Of a DNA stretch of 64,000 nucleotides, positions 50,271-59,606 are shown piece after piece. The DNA is from Williamsia muralis (GTDB lineage: Bacteria > Actinomycetota > Actinomycetes > Mycobacteriales > Mycobacteriaceae): positions 992,001 through 1,056,000 of the forward strand of contig NZ_PEBD01000010.1 in NCBI RefSeq assembly GCF_002735905.1, read 5' to 3'. Position 1 is the first letter of the stretch, and every line of letters starts with the position of its first letter. The translations under genes were made by a program, and so were the position numbers. The notes under the pieces are model-generated. The model saw only the letters and a program-made list of their open reading frames with translations, was not told the DNA's origin and ran no database searches.

Positions 50271-51692
50271 GTGACCGTTACTGGCACCAAACGAAAGCAC
50301 TACATCACCGACTGGGATCCAGAAGATGTAGAGGCTTGGGACAATGGCAACGCTGCCATCGCCAAGCGCAATCTGATCTGGTCAGTGATCTGCGAACACG
50401 TCGGATTCTCGATCTGGTCCATGTTCTCGGCTCTCGCGCTGCTCCTCGGACCGGAATACGGCATCAGCCTCGACCAGAAGTTCGTCATCGGCGCCACCGC
50501 GACATTCGTCGGTTCGTGTCTGCGGATTCCCTACACTCAGGCAACCGCCATCTTCGGCGGCCGCAACTGGGCGATCTTCTCCGCGGTTGTCCTGATGATC
50601 CCCACGGGCCTGACGTTGATGCTGGTGATGAACCCCGGTGACTTCGGGTTCGGATGGTTCCTCTTCGTCGCCGCACTCACCGGCTTCGGTGGCGGCAACT
50701 TCGCCTCCTCGATGACCAACATCAACGCCTTCTACCCGCAGCGACTCAAGGGCTGGGCCCTCGGCCTCAACGCTGGTGGCGGCAACATCGGCGTCCCCGC
50801 GATCCAGTTGGTCGGCCTGTTCGTGATCTGGGTTGCTTCGGACAAGCCCGAGATCCTCTGCGCCATCTACCTGGTGCTGCTCGCGGTCGCCGGTGTGGGC
50901 GCAGCGCTCTACATGGACAACCTCGACCACCAGACCTCCAGCGGTAAGGCGATGCTCGAGACGCTGAAGTACAAGGACACCTGGATCATCTCGCTGCTCT
51001 ACGTCGGAACATTCGGTTCGTTCATCGGATTCGGGTTCGCCTTCAGCCAGGTCCTCAACATCTCGTTCACCGCCAACGGCGCCACCAAGCCGGCCCTCGC
51101 CGCAGCCCAGATCGCTTGGATCGGACCACTTCTCGGGTCAATCAGCCGGCCTTACGGTGGCAAGCTCGCCGACAAGATCGGTGGCGGCAAGATCACGATG
51201 TACTGCTTCATCTCGATGGTGGCCGCGTCGTCCATCCTCGTGGCTGCCAGTGCTCTGTCCGATGCCAACGACAAGAAGATCACCGGTGGCACCCTCACCG
51301 CCTTTGTCATCGGCTTCGTGTTGCTCTTCGTCATCTCGGGTATCGCCAACGGTTCGGTGTACAAGATCATCCCGGCGATCTGGGAACACAAGGCAAAGGT
51401 CAACCCTGCGCTCAATCCGCTCGGCAAGGCCAACTGGTCGCGGTCGATGTCCGGAGCCCTGATCGGTATCGCCGGAGCGTTCGGTGGACTCGGCGGCGTG
51501 GCCATCAACCTGGTCCTGCGAGACAGCTACAAGTCGAATCAGTCTGCTACGCAAGCATTCTGGATCTTCCTGGCCTTCTATGTGGTGGCTGCCGGCATCA
51601 CCTACTGGTTCTACGTCCGCCGGTCGATCGAGATCACGGACAAGGCCCGCGAGCTCGACGAGTCGACCGCCACGTCCCCGGTCACCGCCTGA
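50271..51692 (+). CDS. narK: Nitrate/nitrite transporter NarK
   Basis: This 473-residue major-facilitator-superfamily transporter of the nitrate/nitrite porter family has about 12 helices and the two nitrate signature stretches G-F-G-G-G-N-F-A-S-S-M (about residue 142) and N-A-G-G-G-N-I-G-V (about 170). It is the first gene of the nitrate assimilation operon; nasC starts two bases after its stop. GTG 50271 has GAGGAGGG four bases upstream. Confidence 0.95.
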   Translation: MTVTGTKRKHYITDWDPEDVEAWDNGNAAIAKRNLIWSVICEHVGFSIWSMFSALALLLGPEYGISLDQKFVIGATATFVGSCLRIPYTQATAIFGGRNWAIFSAVVLMIPTGLTLMLVMNPGDFGFGWFLFVAALTGFGGGNFASSMTNINAFYPQRLKGWALGLNAGGGNIGVPAIQLVGLFVIWVASDKPEILCAIYLVLLAVAGVGAALYMDNLDHQTSSGKAMLETLKYKDTWIISLLYVGTFGSFIGFGFAFSQVLNISFTANGATKPALAAAQIAWIGPLLGSISRPYGGKLADKIGGGKITMYCFISMVAASSILVAASALSDANDKKITGGTLTAFVIGFVLLFVISGIANGSVYKIIPAIWEHKAKVNPALNPLGKANWSRSMSGALIGIAGAFGGLGGVAINLVLRDSYKSNQSATQAFWIFLAFYVVAAGITYWFYVRRSIEITDKARELDESTATSPVTA

Positions 51693-51694
51693 TC

Positions 51695-54022
51695 ATGACT
51701 GCGCAAACCGTGTCCATCGATCTGCCCCTCGGCGAGCCGGGCAACCGCTCCGCCGGCGAGTTCGCCGGGGGGTCGGTCGGGACCGCCACACACTGCCCGT
51801 ATTGCGGTCTGCAGTGTGCGATGAACATCAGCGGCAACGGTGCCGCCGATGCCGAGGTCACGCCGCGGCAGTTCCCCACCAACCGGGGCGGTCTGTGCCA
51901 GAAGGGTTGGACCGCAGCCGATGTGCTGCGCAACCCCAACCGCCTGACCGCCCCGTTGGTGCGGCGCGACGGAGTGCTGACGCCCACGACATGGGACGAT
52001 GCCCTCGACGTGGTGGCCTCGGGGTTCGCGCGGGCACGACGTGAGTACGGAGCCGACTCGGTCGCGATCTTCGGCGGCGGCGGGCTGACCAACGAAAAGG
52101 CCTACCAGCTGGGCAAGTTCGCCCGAGTGGCACTGGGCACGTCGAACATCGACTACAACGGCCGCTTCTGCATGAGCTCGGCCGCCGCGGCAGGAATCAA
52201 GTCGTTCGGGATCGACCGGGGACTGCCGTTTCCGCTCGCCGACCTCGGCTCGGCCGAGTGCATCGTCATCCTCGGCGGCAATGTCGCGGAGACGATGCCG
52301 CCGATGGTCGGGCATCTGATGACCGCGGCCCGGGCCGGAGGTCTGGTGGTCGCCGACCCGCGGCGTACCTCGACGGTGGAGCGGGCGGTGTCCGACGGCG
52401 GGGTGCACCTGCAACTGTCGCCGGGTACCGACCTGCCCCTGGCTCTGGGGCTGGCGCACATCGCGGTCACCGAGGGGTACGCCGATCTCGACTACATCGC
52501 CGACCGTACCAACGGGTTCGACGACTTCTGGCGTGCCGCCGCGCAGTGGTGGCCCGAACGCACCGAACGCGTAACCGGCGTTCCGGTGAGCGCGATGCGT
52601 CGTACGGTGGCGATGCTCGCGGACGCCCGGGCGGCCGGTAAGGGTGCATATGTGCTCACAGCTCGTGGGGCCGAACAGCATTCGAGTGGCACCGACACGG
52701 TGAGCGCTGTGATCGGTTTGTCCTTGATCTTGGGCCTGTGTGGACGTGAGGGCAGCGGTTACGGCTGCATCACCGGTCAGGGCAATGGTCAGGGCGGACG
52801 CGAACACGGTCAGAAGGCTGATCAGTTGCCGGGTTATCGCAAGATCACCGACCCCGCTGCGCGCGCGCACGTCGCCCGGGTGTGGGGCATCGATCCCGAG
52901 GATCTACCGGGCGCAGGCAAGAGCGCGTACGAGTTGCTGGAGTCGCTGGGGCAACCCGGTGGGCCCAAGATGCTCATGGTGCACGCTTCCAACCTGGCCG
53001 TGTCCGCGCCGCGGGCGGGACATGTGGTCGAGCGCCTGGAGTCGCTGGAAATGCTGGTGGTCAACGACTTCCTGCTGTCAGAGACAGCGAAGTTGGCCGA
53101 CGTGGTGCTGCCGGTCCTGCAGTGGGCAGAAGAAGAGGGCACCATGACCTCCCTGGAGGGGAGGGTCCTACGTCGGCGCCAAGCCATTCCGGTCCCCGAG
53201 GGAACCCGCAGTGAACTGGAGGTCCTGTCGGAGCTTGCCACCCGTCTCGGCCAACCGGCACACCGCTTTCAGACAGATCCCCGCGACGTCTTCGACGAGT
53301 TGCGCGCGGCATCTGCGGGTGGCGCAGCCGATTACGCTGGAATCACCTACGAACGACTCGACAATGATGAAGCGCTCCACTGGCCGTGCCCCACCATCGG
53401 CCATCCCGGTACGCCCCGCATCTTTCTCGACCGGTTCGCCACCGATGACGGGCGCGCACAGTTCATCCCGGTCGACTACAGCGGTCCGACCGAACCTGTC
53501 GACGCGGAGTATCCGCTGGTGTGCACCACTGGCCGCGTGCTCACCCACTACCAGTCCGGTGCACAGACCCGCTACGTCAAAGACCTCGCCGACGCAGCCG
53601 GTCCGATGTTTGTGGAGGTGAACACCGACACCGCAGAACGCCTCGGGGTCGATGACGGTCAGCAGGTGCGTGTCATCTCGCGGCGGGGGACGATGACCGC
53701 TGCGGCACGCTGCGTCGAGTCACTGCGACCGGACACGGTGTTCCTGCCCTTTCACTACGCGGGTGACCAGCGGGCCAACCTGCTCACCAATCCCGAGTTG
53801 GACCCCACCAGTCGCATGCCCGAGTTCAAAGCCTGCGCGGTGCGACTGGAACCGCTGGAATCCCTGGAGACGCAGCGTAGCGGAGCTCGACCAATCGCTG
53901 GGAAGACGCAGCGTAGCGGAGCTCGACCAGTAGTCGGGGAGACGCAGCGTAGCGGAGCTCGACCAATCGCCGGGGAGACGCAGCGTAGCGGAGCTCGACC
54001 AGTAGTCGGGGAGGTCTCATGA
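51695..54022 (+). CDS. nasC: Assimilatory nitrate reductase catalytic subunit NasC
   Basis: This molybdopterin enzyme reduces nitrate to nitrite in the cytosol. The 775-residue protein has an N-terminal [4Fe-4S] site C34-x2-C37-x3-C41 and C68 in L-C-Q-K-G. The molybdopterin-binding domains include I-L-G-G-N-V-A-E-T and T-G-Q-G-N-G-Q-G-G-R-E, and the C-terminal domain has T-G-R-V-L-T-H-Y. The last 50 residues are four copies of a 12-residue unit encoded by the tandem repeat at 53867-54010, which is not part of the conserved enzyme. The stop overlaps nasB (ATGA). Confidence 0.94.
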   Translation: MTAQTVSIDLPLGEPGNRSAGEFAGGSVGTATHCPYCGLQCAMNISGNGAADAEVTPRQFPTNRGGLCQKGWTAADVLRNPNRLTAPLVRRDGVLTPTTWDDALDVVASGFARARREYGADSVAIFGGGGLTNEKAYQLGKFARVALGTSNIDYNGRFCMSSAAAAGIKSFGIDRGLPFPLADLGSAECIVILGGNVAETMPPMVGHLMTAARAGGLVVADPRRTSTVERAVSDGGVHLQLSPGTDLPLALGLAHIAVTEGYADLDYIADRTNGFDDFWRAAAQWWPERTERVTGVPVSAMRRTVAMLADARAAGKGAYVLTARGAEQHSSGTDTVSAVIGLSLILGLCGREGSGYGCITGQGNGQGGREHGQKADQLPGYRKITDPAARAHVARVWGIDPEDLPGAGKSAYELLESLGQPGGPKMLMVHASNLAVSAPRAGHVVERLESLEMLVVNDFLLSETAKLADVVLPVLQWAEEEGTMTSLEGRVLRRRQAIPVPEGTRSELEVLSELATRLGQPAHRFQTDPRDVFDELRAASAGGAADYAGITYERLDNDEALHWPCPTIGHPGTPRIFLDRFATDDGRAQFIPVDYSGPTEPVDAEYPLVCTTGRVLTHYQSGAQTRYVKDLADAAGPMFVEVNTDTAERLGVDDGQQVRVISRRGTMTAAARCVESLRPDTVFLPFHYAGDQRANLLTNPELDPTSRMPEFKACAVRLEPLESLETQRSGARPIAGKTQRSGARPVVGETQRSGARPIAGETQRSGARPVVGEVS
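53867..54010 (+). repeat. Four tandem 36-bp in-frame repeats at the 3' end of nasC
   Basis: Units lie at 53867-53902, 53903-53938, 53939-53974 and 53975-54010. Each has a nearly constant part of 26 bases (ACGCAGCGTAGCGGAGCTCG core) and a variable end. Units 1 and 3 end AATCGCYGGG; units 2 and 4 end AGTAGTCGGG, so the array is a duplicated 72-bp pair. The encoded unit is T-Q-R-S-G-A-R-P-(I/V)-(A/V)-G-(E/K). The last unit runs into the GGGGAGG ribosome site of nasB. There are no spacers, so it is not a CRISPR array. Confidence 0.95.
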
Positions 54023-55470
54023 CCAAGCGTGTGGTGATCATCGGAAACGGAATGGCCGGCGCCCGATTGCAGGAGGAACTGCACCGGCGGGATCCCGCGG
54101 GTGAGCACGTCACCAGCGTGGTCATCGGCGACGAACCCGGATCGGCGTACAACCGCATCCTGATGTCGAATGTGGTGGCCGGCCGGATCACGCCGGCCGA
54201 CACCAGGCTTCGCGCCGACAACTGGTACTCCGAACGGAACCTGCAGACGCACACCGGTGTTCGGGTCGAGCGTGTGGACCGCGACACCAAGACCGTGCAC
54301 TGCGACGACGGCACGGTGCACGGCTACGACAGTCTGGTCTTCGCCACCGGCAGCCGTGCTTTCATCCCGCCGATCGACGGCGCGCTCGCGAAATCGGGCC
54401 GCCCGATAGAAGGGGTGATCGCGTTCCGCAATCTTGCCGACTGCGAATCGATCGTGTCCTCGCTCCGCGAGGGAACACGAGTGGTTGTTGTCGGTGGCGG
54501 CCTTCTCGGACTCGAGGCCGCGCGCGGCGCGCTGCTGCGCGGGGCACAGGTGACGGTTGTCCATCCACGGAGCTTCCCGATGGAGAAGCAGATGGACGGC
54601 GCGGGCGGCGCAGTGCTGACCCGTGTATTGCGTGAGATCGGGATGGACGTGGTGCTCGGCAGCCGGGTCACCGCCGTCCGGGACGACCCGGGAACAGGCC
54701 GGGAAGTGGTGCTCACCGACGGCTCCACTCTGGGCGCCGACCTCGTGATCGTCACCGCCGGCATCGCCCCCAACGTCGAGCTCGCCACCGCTGCAGACCT
54801 CGCTGTCGAACGCGGTATCAAGGTCGACGATCATCTGCGTACAAACGACCCGTCGATCTACGCGATCGGCGAATGCGCCCAGCATCGCGACATCGTCTAC
54901 GGCTTGGTGCAGCCGGGCTGGGAGATGGCCGAGACGGTGGCGCAGAACCTGCTCGGTGACCAGCAGGCCGCTTATGAGGGGACGCAGCAGATCCTGCGTC
55001 TGAAGGCACACGACGTGGATCTCGCGTCGATGGGGGAAGTGGACACCGACCCCAATGACCTCGACGCCGAGGTGCTGACCCTGTCCGATCCTCATCGCGG
55101 GCGTTACGCGAAAGTGGTTGTGCGCAAAGACCGTCTGGTCGGCGCGGTACTGCTCGGCAATCCCGAGGTGGTGGGCACCATCACGCAGTTGTTCGACTCC
55201 GGCGCGCCGGTGCCCAGCGATCGGATGCGTCTGCTGCTCGGTCACCTCATCGGTGGCGCAACCGAATCGGCGAGTCCGGCCCAGATGCCGGGCGACGCGA
55301 TCATCTGCCGGTGCAACTCGGTGTCCAAGAAGAACCTGACCGATGCGTGGCGCAAAGGTGCGCGCAGCCCCATGGCGATGGCCGATGCCACCAGGGCCAC
55401 AACAGGTTGCGGCAGTTGTGAATCCGTCGTCGAGGGACTTTGTGAATGGCTGGCGACAGCCGATGCCTGA
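54019..55470 (+). CDS. nasB: Nitrate reductase electron-transfer subunit NasB (FAD/NAD(P)H-dependent with [2Fe-2S] domain)
   Basis: This 483-residue flavoprotein supplies electrons to NasC. Domains are an FAD-binding Rossmann domain (V-V-I-I-G-N-G-M-A-G), an NADH-binding domain (V-V-V-V-G-G-G-L-L-G-L-E-A-A), and a C-terminal BFD-like [2Fe-2S] domain with C-R-C-N-S-V-S and T-G-C-G-S-C (about residues 430-470). It is a paralogue of the N-terminal half of NirB. ATG 54019 overlaps the nasC stop. Its Shine-Dalgarno lies at the edge of the last 36-bp repeat. Confidence 0.9.
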   Translation: MTKRVVIIGNGMAGARLQEELHRRDPAGEHVTSVVIGDEPGSAYNRILMSNVVAGRITPADTRLRADNWYSERNLQTHTGVRVERVDRDTKTVHCDDGTVHGYDSLVFATGSRAFIPPIDGALAKSGRPIEGVIAFRNLADCESIVSSLREGTRVVVVGGGLLGLEAARGALLRGAQVTVVHPRSFPMEKQMDGAGGAVLTRVLREIGMDVVLGSRVTAVRDDPGTGREVVLTDGSTLGADLVIVTAGIAPNVELATAADLAVERGIKVDDHLRTNDPSIYAIGECAQHRDIVYGLVQPGWEMAETVAQNLLGDQQAAYEGTQQILRLKAHDVDLASMGEVDTDPNDLDAEVLTLSDPHRGRYAKVVVRKDRLVGAVLLGNPEVVGTITQLFDSGAPVPSDRMRLLLGHLIGGATESASPAQMPGDAIICRCNSVSKKNLTDAWRKGARSPMAMADATRATTGCGSCESVVEGLCEWLATADA

Positions 55471-55501
55471 GAGACCAACAGAAGTACGAGGAGGGGTACC
55501 A

Positions 55502-58033
55502 GTGCCCAGCAAAACAGTTGTGGTGGTAGGCCATGGAATGGTCGGCCATCGGTTCGTGCAGGAACTCCGCGAACGTGACGTCACCGACCAGTGGCGTGTG
55601 GTCGTCGTCTGTGACGAACCCAGCCCTGCCTACGACCGTGTCGGACTCTCGTCTTATGTGAACAGTTGGGATCCCGACGCGCTGGCGCTCGAGGGCAACA
55701 CCTACCCGGGCGACCCGTTGGTGACCATGCTGGTGGGCCGGTCGGTCACCGCCATCAATCGGGTGGCGCGTACGGCGGTCCTCGACGACGACTCGAGCAT
55801 CGTGTTCGACGCGTTGGTGATGGCGACCGGTTCGTATCCGTTTGTGCCGCCGGTGCAGGGCGCCGATTCGCCGAACTGTTTCGTCTACCGCACACTCGAC
55901 GACCTCGACAAGATCCGTGCCACCGCGGAGGCGGCGCCGGCAGGGGCCAACGCGGTGGTTGTGGGGGGCGGCCTGCTCGGGCTCGAGGCGGCCAACGCAC
56001 TCAAGCTGCTCGGACTCAAACCACATGTGGTGGAGTTCGCGCCGCGGCTCATGCCGCTGCAGGTGGACGAGGGTGGCGGCGCGTTGCTTGCGGGCCTCGT
56101 CACCGAACTCGGGGTGAGTGTGCACACCGGTGTCGGGACCACGGCCATCGAACCTGCCGGCGACAACACGTTGCACGTCACTCTCTCCGACGGCAGCAGC
56201 ATCGACAACGCTGCCCTGCTGGTGTTCTCGGCCGGCATCCGGCCCCGCGACCAGCTGGCACGCGACGCGGGCCTCGAAGTGGGTGAGCGCGGCGGGGTCC
56301 TGGTAGACGACGGATGCCGCACGGCCGATCCCGACATCTACGCCATCGGCGAGGTCGCCGCGGTCAACGGTGTCTGCTACGGACTGGTCGCCCCGGGGTA
56401 CAGCACCGCCGAGGTCGTGGCCGACCGGCTCCTGGGTGGCAAATCCGAGTTCCCGGGCGCGGACCTGTCCACCAAACTCAAGGCGCTCGGCGTGGATGTT
56501 GCGAGTTTTGGTGACGCGATGGGCGCGTCCGAAGGTGCGCTCGAGGTGGTCTTCAATGATCCCGTCGCCGGTACCTACGCCAAAGTTGTTGTCTCCGATG
56601 ATGCCAAGACCCTTCTCGGTGGGGTGCTCGTCGGCGACGCCGGCCAGTACGCGCTCCTCAAACCGATGGTCGGTGGCCCGTTGCCCGGCGATCCCGCAGC
56701 GCTGATCGCGCCGGCTGCCGGCGAAGGTGTGGGTCTGTCGGCCCTCCCGGATTCCGCCGAGATCTGCTCGTGCAACGGGGTCAGCAAAGGCGACATCTGC
56801 GGCGCGATCGCTCATGGCGCCCAGGACGTCACCGCGGTGAAAACATGCACCAAGGCGGGCACCACCTGCGGTGGCTGTATCCCGTCGATCAACCGCTTGC
56901 TGGCCGATTCCGGTGTCGCGGTGTCGAAGTCGTTGTGCGATCACTTCCACCAGTCGCGCAGTGAACTCTTCGAGATCGTCCAGGCGACCGGTATCCGGAC
57001 CTTCACCGACCTCGTGGCACGGTACGGCAAGGGCGGGGGATGCGAGATCTGCAAGCCGACCGTGGCCTCGATCCTCGCCTCCACCTCGAGCGACCACATC
57101 CTGTCGGGAGAGCAGGCCGCTCTGCAGGACACCAACGACCACTTCTTGGCCAACATGCAGAAGAACGGCACGTATTCGGTCGTGCCACGGATGCCCGGCG
57201 GCGAGGTCACCGCGGAGCAGCTGATCGTGATCGGCGAGGTGGCCAAGGAGTTCGGGCTCTACATCAAGGTGACCGGCGGTCAGCGGATCGACATGTTCGG
57301 GGCCAGGGTGGAGCAGTTGCCGCTGATCTGGCGCAAGCTCGTCGACGCGGGCATGGAGTCCGGTCAGGCCTACGGCAAGAGCCTGCGCACGGTGAAGAGT
57401 TGTGTCGGTACGAGCTGGTGCCGCTACGGCGTGCAGGATTCGGTGGGCATGGCCGTCGATCTCGAAAAGCGTTACCGCGGTCTGCGTTCGCCCCACAAGA
57501 TCAAGTTCGGGGTGTCCGGTTGTGCCCGAGAGTGTGCCGAGGCCCGCGGTAAAGACGTGGGCGTCATCGCCACCGAACACGGGTGGAACCTGTATGTGGG
57601 CGGCAACGGTGGTCAAAGCCCCGCGCACGCACAGCTTTTGGCTTCCGGCATCGACGACAGGACGCTTGTCGCCTACATCGACCGATTCCTGATGTTCTAC
57701 ATCCGCACCGCGGACCGGCTGCAGCGCACGGCGCCGTGGATCGATTCGCTCGAGGGCGGTCTCGAACACCTCAAGGCCGTCGTGTGTGATGACAGCCTGG
57801 GAATCGCAGCCGAACTCGAAACGGCGATGGAGTCGCACGTCGCCGGGTACAAGGACGAATGGTCCGGAGTCCTCGAAGACGAGGAGAAGCTGTCCCGGTT
57901 CGTCTCGTTCGTCAACGCACCTGCCCAGCCGGACCCCACCATCGAGTTCTCGGAAGGTAGCGGACGCAAGGTACCGGTACTCTTGGGAACACCGCAGCCC
58001 GGCGTACGCCCGCCGGCGAACGGAGGAAGCTGA
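55502..58033 (+). CDS. nirB: Assimilatory nitrite reductase large subunit NirB
   Basis: This siroheme enzyme reduces nitrite to ammonium with NADH. The 843-residue protein has FAD (V-V-V-V-G-H-G-M-V-G) and NADH (V-V-V-G-G-G-L-L-G-L-E) domains, a BFD-type [2Fe-2S] domain (C-S-C-N-G-V, T-C-G-G-C) and a second cysteine pair (C-E-I-C). The siroheme/[4Fe-4S] domain follows with C-V-G-T-S-W-C and S-G-C-A-R-E-C-A-E. GTG 55502 has GAGGAGGGG about five bases upstream. nirD follows after two bases. Confidence 0.97.
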   Translation: MPSKTVVVVGHGMVGHRFVQELRERDVTDQWRVVVVCDEPSPAYDRVGLSSYVNSWDPDALALEGNTYPGDPLVTMLVGRSVTAINRVARTAVLDDDSSIVFDALVMATGSYPFVPPVQGADSPNCFVYRTLDDLDKIRATAEAAPAGANAVVVGGGLLGLEAANALKLLGLKPHVVEFAPRLMPLQVDEGGGALLAGLVTELGVSVHTGVGTTAIEPAGDNTLHVTLSDGSSIDNAALLVFSAGIRPRDQLARDAGLEVGERGGVLVDDGCRTADPDIYAIGEVAAVNGVCYGLVAPGYSTAEVVADRLLGGKSEFPGADLSTKLKALGVDVASFGDAMGASEGALEVVFNDPVAGTYAKVVVSDDAKTLLGGVLVGDAGQYALLKPMVGGPLPGDPAALIAPAAGEGVGLSALPDSAEICSCNGVSKGDICGAIAHGAQDVTAVKTCTKAGTTCGGCIPSINRLLADSGVAVSKSLCDHFHQSRSELFEIVQATGIRTFTDLVARYGKGGGCEICKPTVASILASTSSDHILSGEQAALQDTNDHFLANMQKNGTYSVVPRMPGGEVTAEQLIVIGEVAKEFGLYIKVTGGQRIDMFGARVEQLPLIWRKLVDAGMESGQAYGKSLRTVKSCVGTSWCRYGVQDSVGMAVDLEKRYRGLRSPHKIKFGVSGCARECAEARGKDVGVIATEHGWNLYVGGNGGQSPAHAQLLASGIDDRTLVAYIDRFLMFYIRTADRLQRTAPWIDSLEGGLEHLKAVVCDDSLGIAAELETAMESHVAGYKDEWSGVLEDEEKLSRFVSFVNAPAQPDPTIEFSEGSGRKVPVLLGTPQPGVRPPANGGS

Positions 58034-58035
58034 CC

Positions 58036-58422
58036 ATGAGTCTCGTTGATGACACTCGGGTTGATGAAGTCGCAGTCACATGGACCGCGGCGTGCCCGTT
58101 CGACCAGCTCGTACCAGGAAGGGGAGTGGCCGTGCTCCTGCCCGGGGACGAACAGGTGGCCTTGTTCCGTCTCACCGACGACACCCTTTTTGCCGTGGGG
58201 AACATCGACCCCTTCGGACGTGCAGCGGTGATGTCTCGCGGCCTGGTCGGGGACCGCGCCGGTGAGCCCACTGTGGCCTCCCCGTTGCTCAAGCAAGTTT
58301 TCTCCCTGGTCGACGGACGTTGCCTCAGCGACGAATCCGTTGTCCTGCCGGTGTACGACGTACGGATCAAGGCCGGTCTCGTTCAGGTCAAGCCACATCG
58401 AGTGCAAACGCCGATCGCGTGA
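58036..58422 (+). CDS. nirD: Nitrite reductase small subunit NirD
   Basis: This 128-residue Rieske-fold protein without the cluster-binding cysteines and histidines (typical of NirD) begins its conserved part at W-T-A-A-C-P-F-D-Q-L. It includes F-A-V-G-N-I-D-P-F-G and ends with V-Y-D-V-R-I-K-A-G. It stabilises NirB activity. ATG 58036 is just downstream of nirB with AGGAAG seven bases upstream. Confidence 0.95.
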   Translation: MSLVDDTRVDEVAVTWTAACPFDQLVPGRGVAVLLPGDEQVALFRLTDDTLFAVGNIDPFGRAAVMSRGLVGDRAGEPTVASPLLKQVFSLVDGRCLSDESVVLPVYDVRIKAGLVQVKPHRVQTPIA

Positions 58423-58436
58423 GACATGGAGGTCTA

Positions 58437-59606
58437 GTGAAAGCGGGTGATCGAATCGCCGACTGCGAATCCGGTCCATTGACCGGATTCACGATCGGCA
58501 TCACGGCAGCCAGGCGTGCCAACGAGTTCGCCGCGTTGCTGGAACGACGCGGCGCGCAGGTGGAGCACGCCCCGGCGATCGAGATCATCCCGCTGGCCGA
58601 CGACGCAGAGTTGCGGTCGGTCACCGACCAGATCATCGCCAACGCGCCGGAGATCGTCGTTGCCACAACCGGTATCGGGTTCCGTGGGTGGATGGAGGCG
58701 GCCGAGGACTGGGGTGTGGCGGAGCGCTTGATCGCCGCACTCGAACCCACCCGGCTGCTGGCGCGCGGGCCGAAAGCGAAGGGCGCAATCCGCGCCGCCG
58801 GGTTGCGGGAGGAATGGTCGCCGCCCAACGAATCGTCGAGTGAAGTTCTCGAGCACCTGCTCGACGAGGGTGTCGAGGGTACCCGGGTGGGCGTGCAGCT
58901 GCACGGCGCCACCACCGAGTGGGAGCCACTGCCCGACTTCTGCGAGGTGTTGCGCGAGGCGGGTGCAGAGGTACTGCCGATCCCGGTCTACCGGTGGCTG
59001 CCGCCGCAGGACACCACTGCGATGGACCAGATGATCTCGGCCATCGTGGGTGGTGAGCTGGACGCGGTGTCGTTCACCAGCGCTCCGGCCGTCGCATCGA
59101 TGCTCGGTCGAGCCCAGGACACGGGGCGGCTCGATGCGCTTCTGGACGCTCTGCGAACCGACGTCCACGTCATGTGTGTGGGGTCGGTCACCGCCGGCCC
59201 GCTCGCGGCGTTGCGTGTGCCCACCTCGCGGCCGAATCGCTTTCGCCTCGGTGCTCTCGCCCGGCACATCGCCGAAGAGTTGCCCCGCCGGGTGCCGACT
59301 CTGCGTGTCGCCGGTCACGACATGTCGATCCGCAGTCGCTCGGTGATGGTCGACGGCGAGCTCCGGCCGCTGTCGCCGGCAGGTCTGACCTTGCTCAAAG
59401 CCCTGGCGCGTCGCCCCGGCAGGGTGGTGTCACGGCATGCGCTGCTCACCGAACTTCCAGGAGGCGGCGGCGACACCCACGCGGTGGAGACCGCCATGGC
59501 ACGCCTGCGAGCGGGCCTCGGCGACCCCCGGATGATCCAGACCGTTGTCAAACGTGGCTACCGCCTCTCCGTCGACGTCGAGTACGAGGAAGGGGAAAAC
59601 GCATGA
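58437..59606 (+). CDS. nnaR: NnaR-like regulator: uroporphyrinogen-III synthase (HemD) domain fused to a winged-helix DNA-binding domain
   Basis: This 389-residue two-domain protein has a HemD-like domain (about 15-265, T-T-G-I-G-F-R and F-T-S-A-P-A-V) and a C-terminal OmpR-type winged helix (about 290-385, S-P-A-G-L-T-L-L-K-A-L, V-V-K-R-G-Y-R-L). The same architecture is found in Rv0260c and in NnaR, a regulator needed for nitrate/nitrite assimilation genes in Streptomyces and M. smegmatis. Whether the HemD part makes uroporphyrinogen or senses a tetrapyrrole is open. GTG 58437 has GGAGG four bases upstream. Confidence 0.88.
   Translation: MKAGDRIADCESGPLTGFTIGITAARRANEFAALLERRGAQVEHAPAIEIIPLADDAELRSVTDQIIANAPEIVVATTGIGFRGWMEAAEDWGVAERLIAALEPTRLLARGPKAKGAIRAAGLREEWSPPNESSSEVLEHLLDEGVEGTRVGVQLHGATTEWEPLPDFCEVLREAGAEVLPIPVYRWLPPQDTTAMDQMISAIVGGELDAVSFTSAPAVASMLGRAQDTGRLDALLDALRTDVHVMCVGSVTAGPLAALRVPTSRPNRFRLGALARHIAEELPRRVPTLRVAGHDMSIRSRSVMVDGELRPLSPAGLTLLKALARRPGRVVSRHALLTELPGGGGDTHAVETAMARLRAGLGDPRMIQTVVKRGYRLSVDVEYEEGENA

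Noticed and set aside
53867-54010. Regular 36-bp periodicity suggesting a CRISPR array
   Set aside because: There are no unique spacers; the units are contiguous and in frame with nasC.
55301-57838. An 845-codon reverse-strand frame opposite nirB, and a 609-codon frame at 53755-55584
   Set aside because: Both are antisense shadows of well-supported nasB/nirB coding sequence with biased composition.
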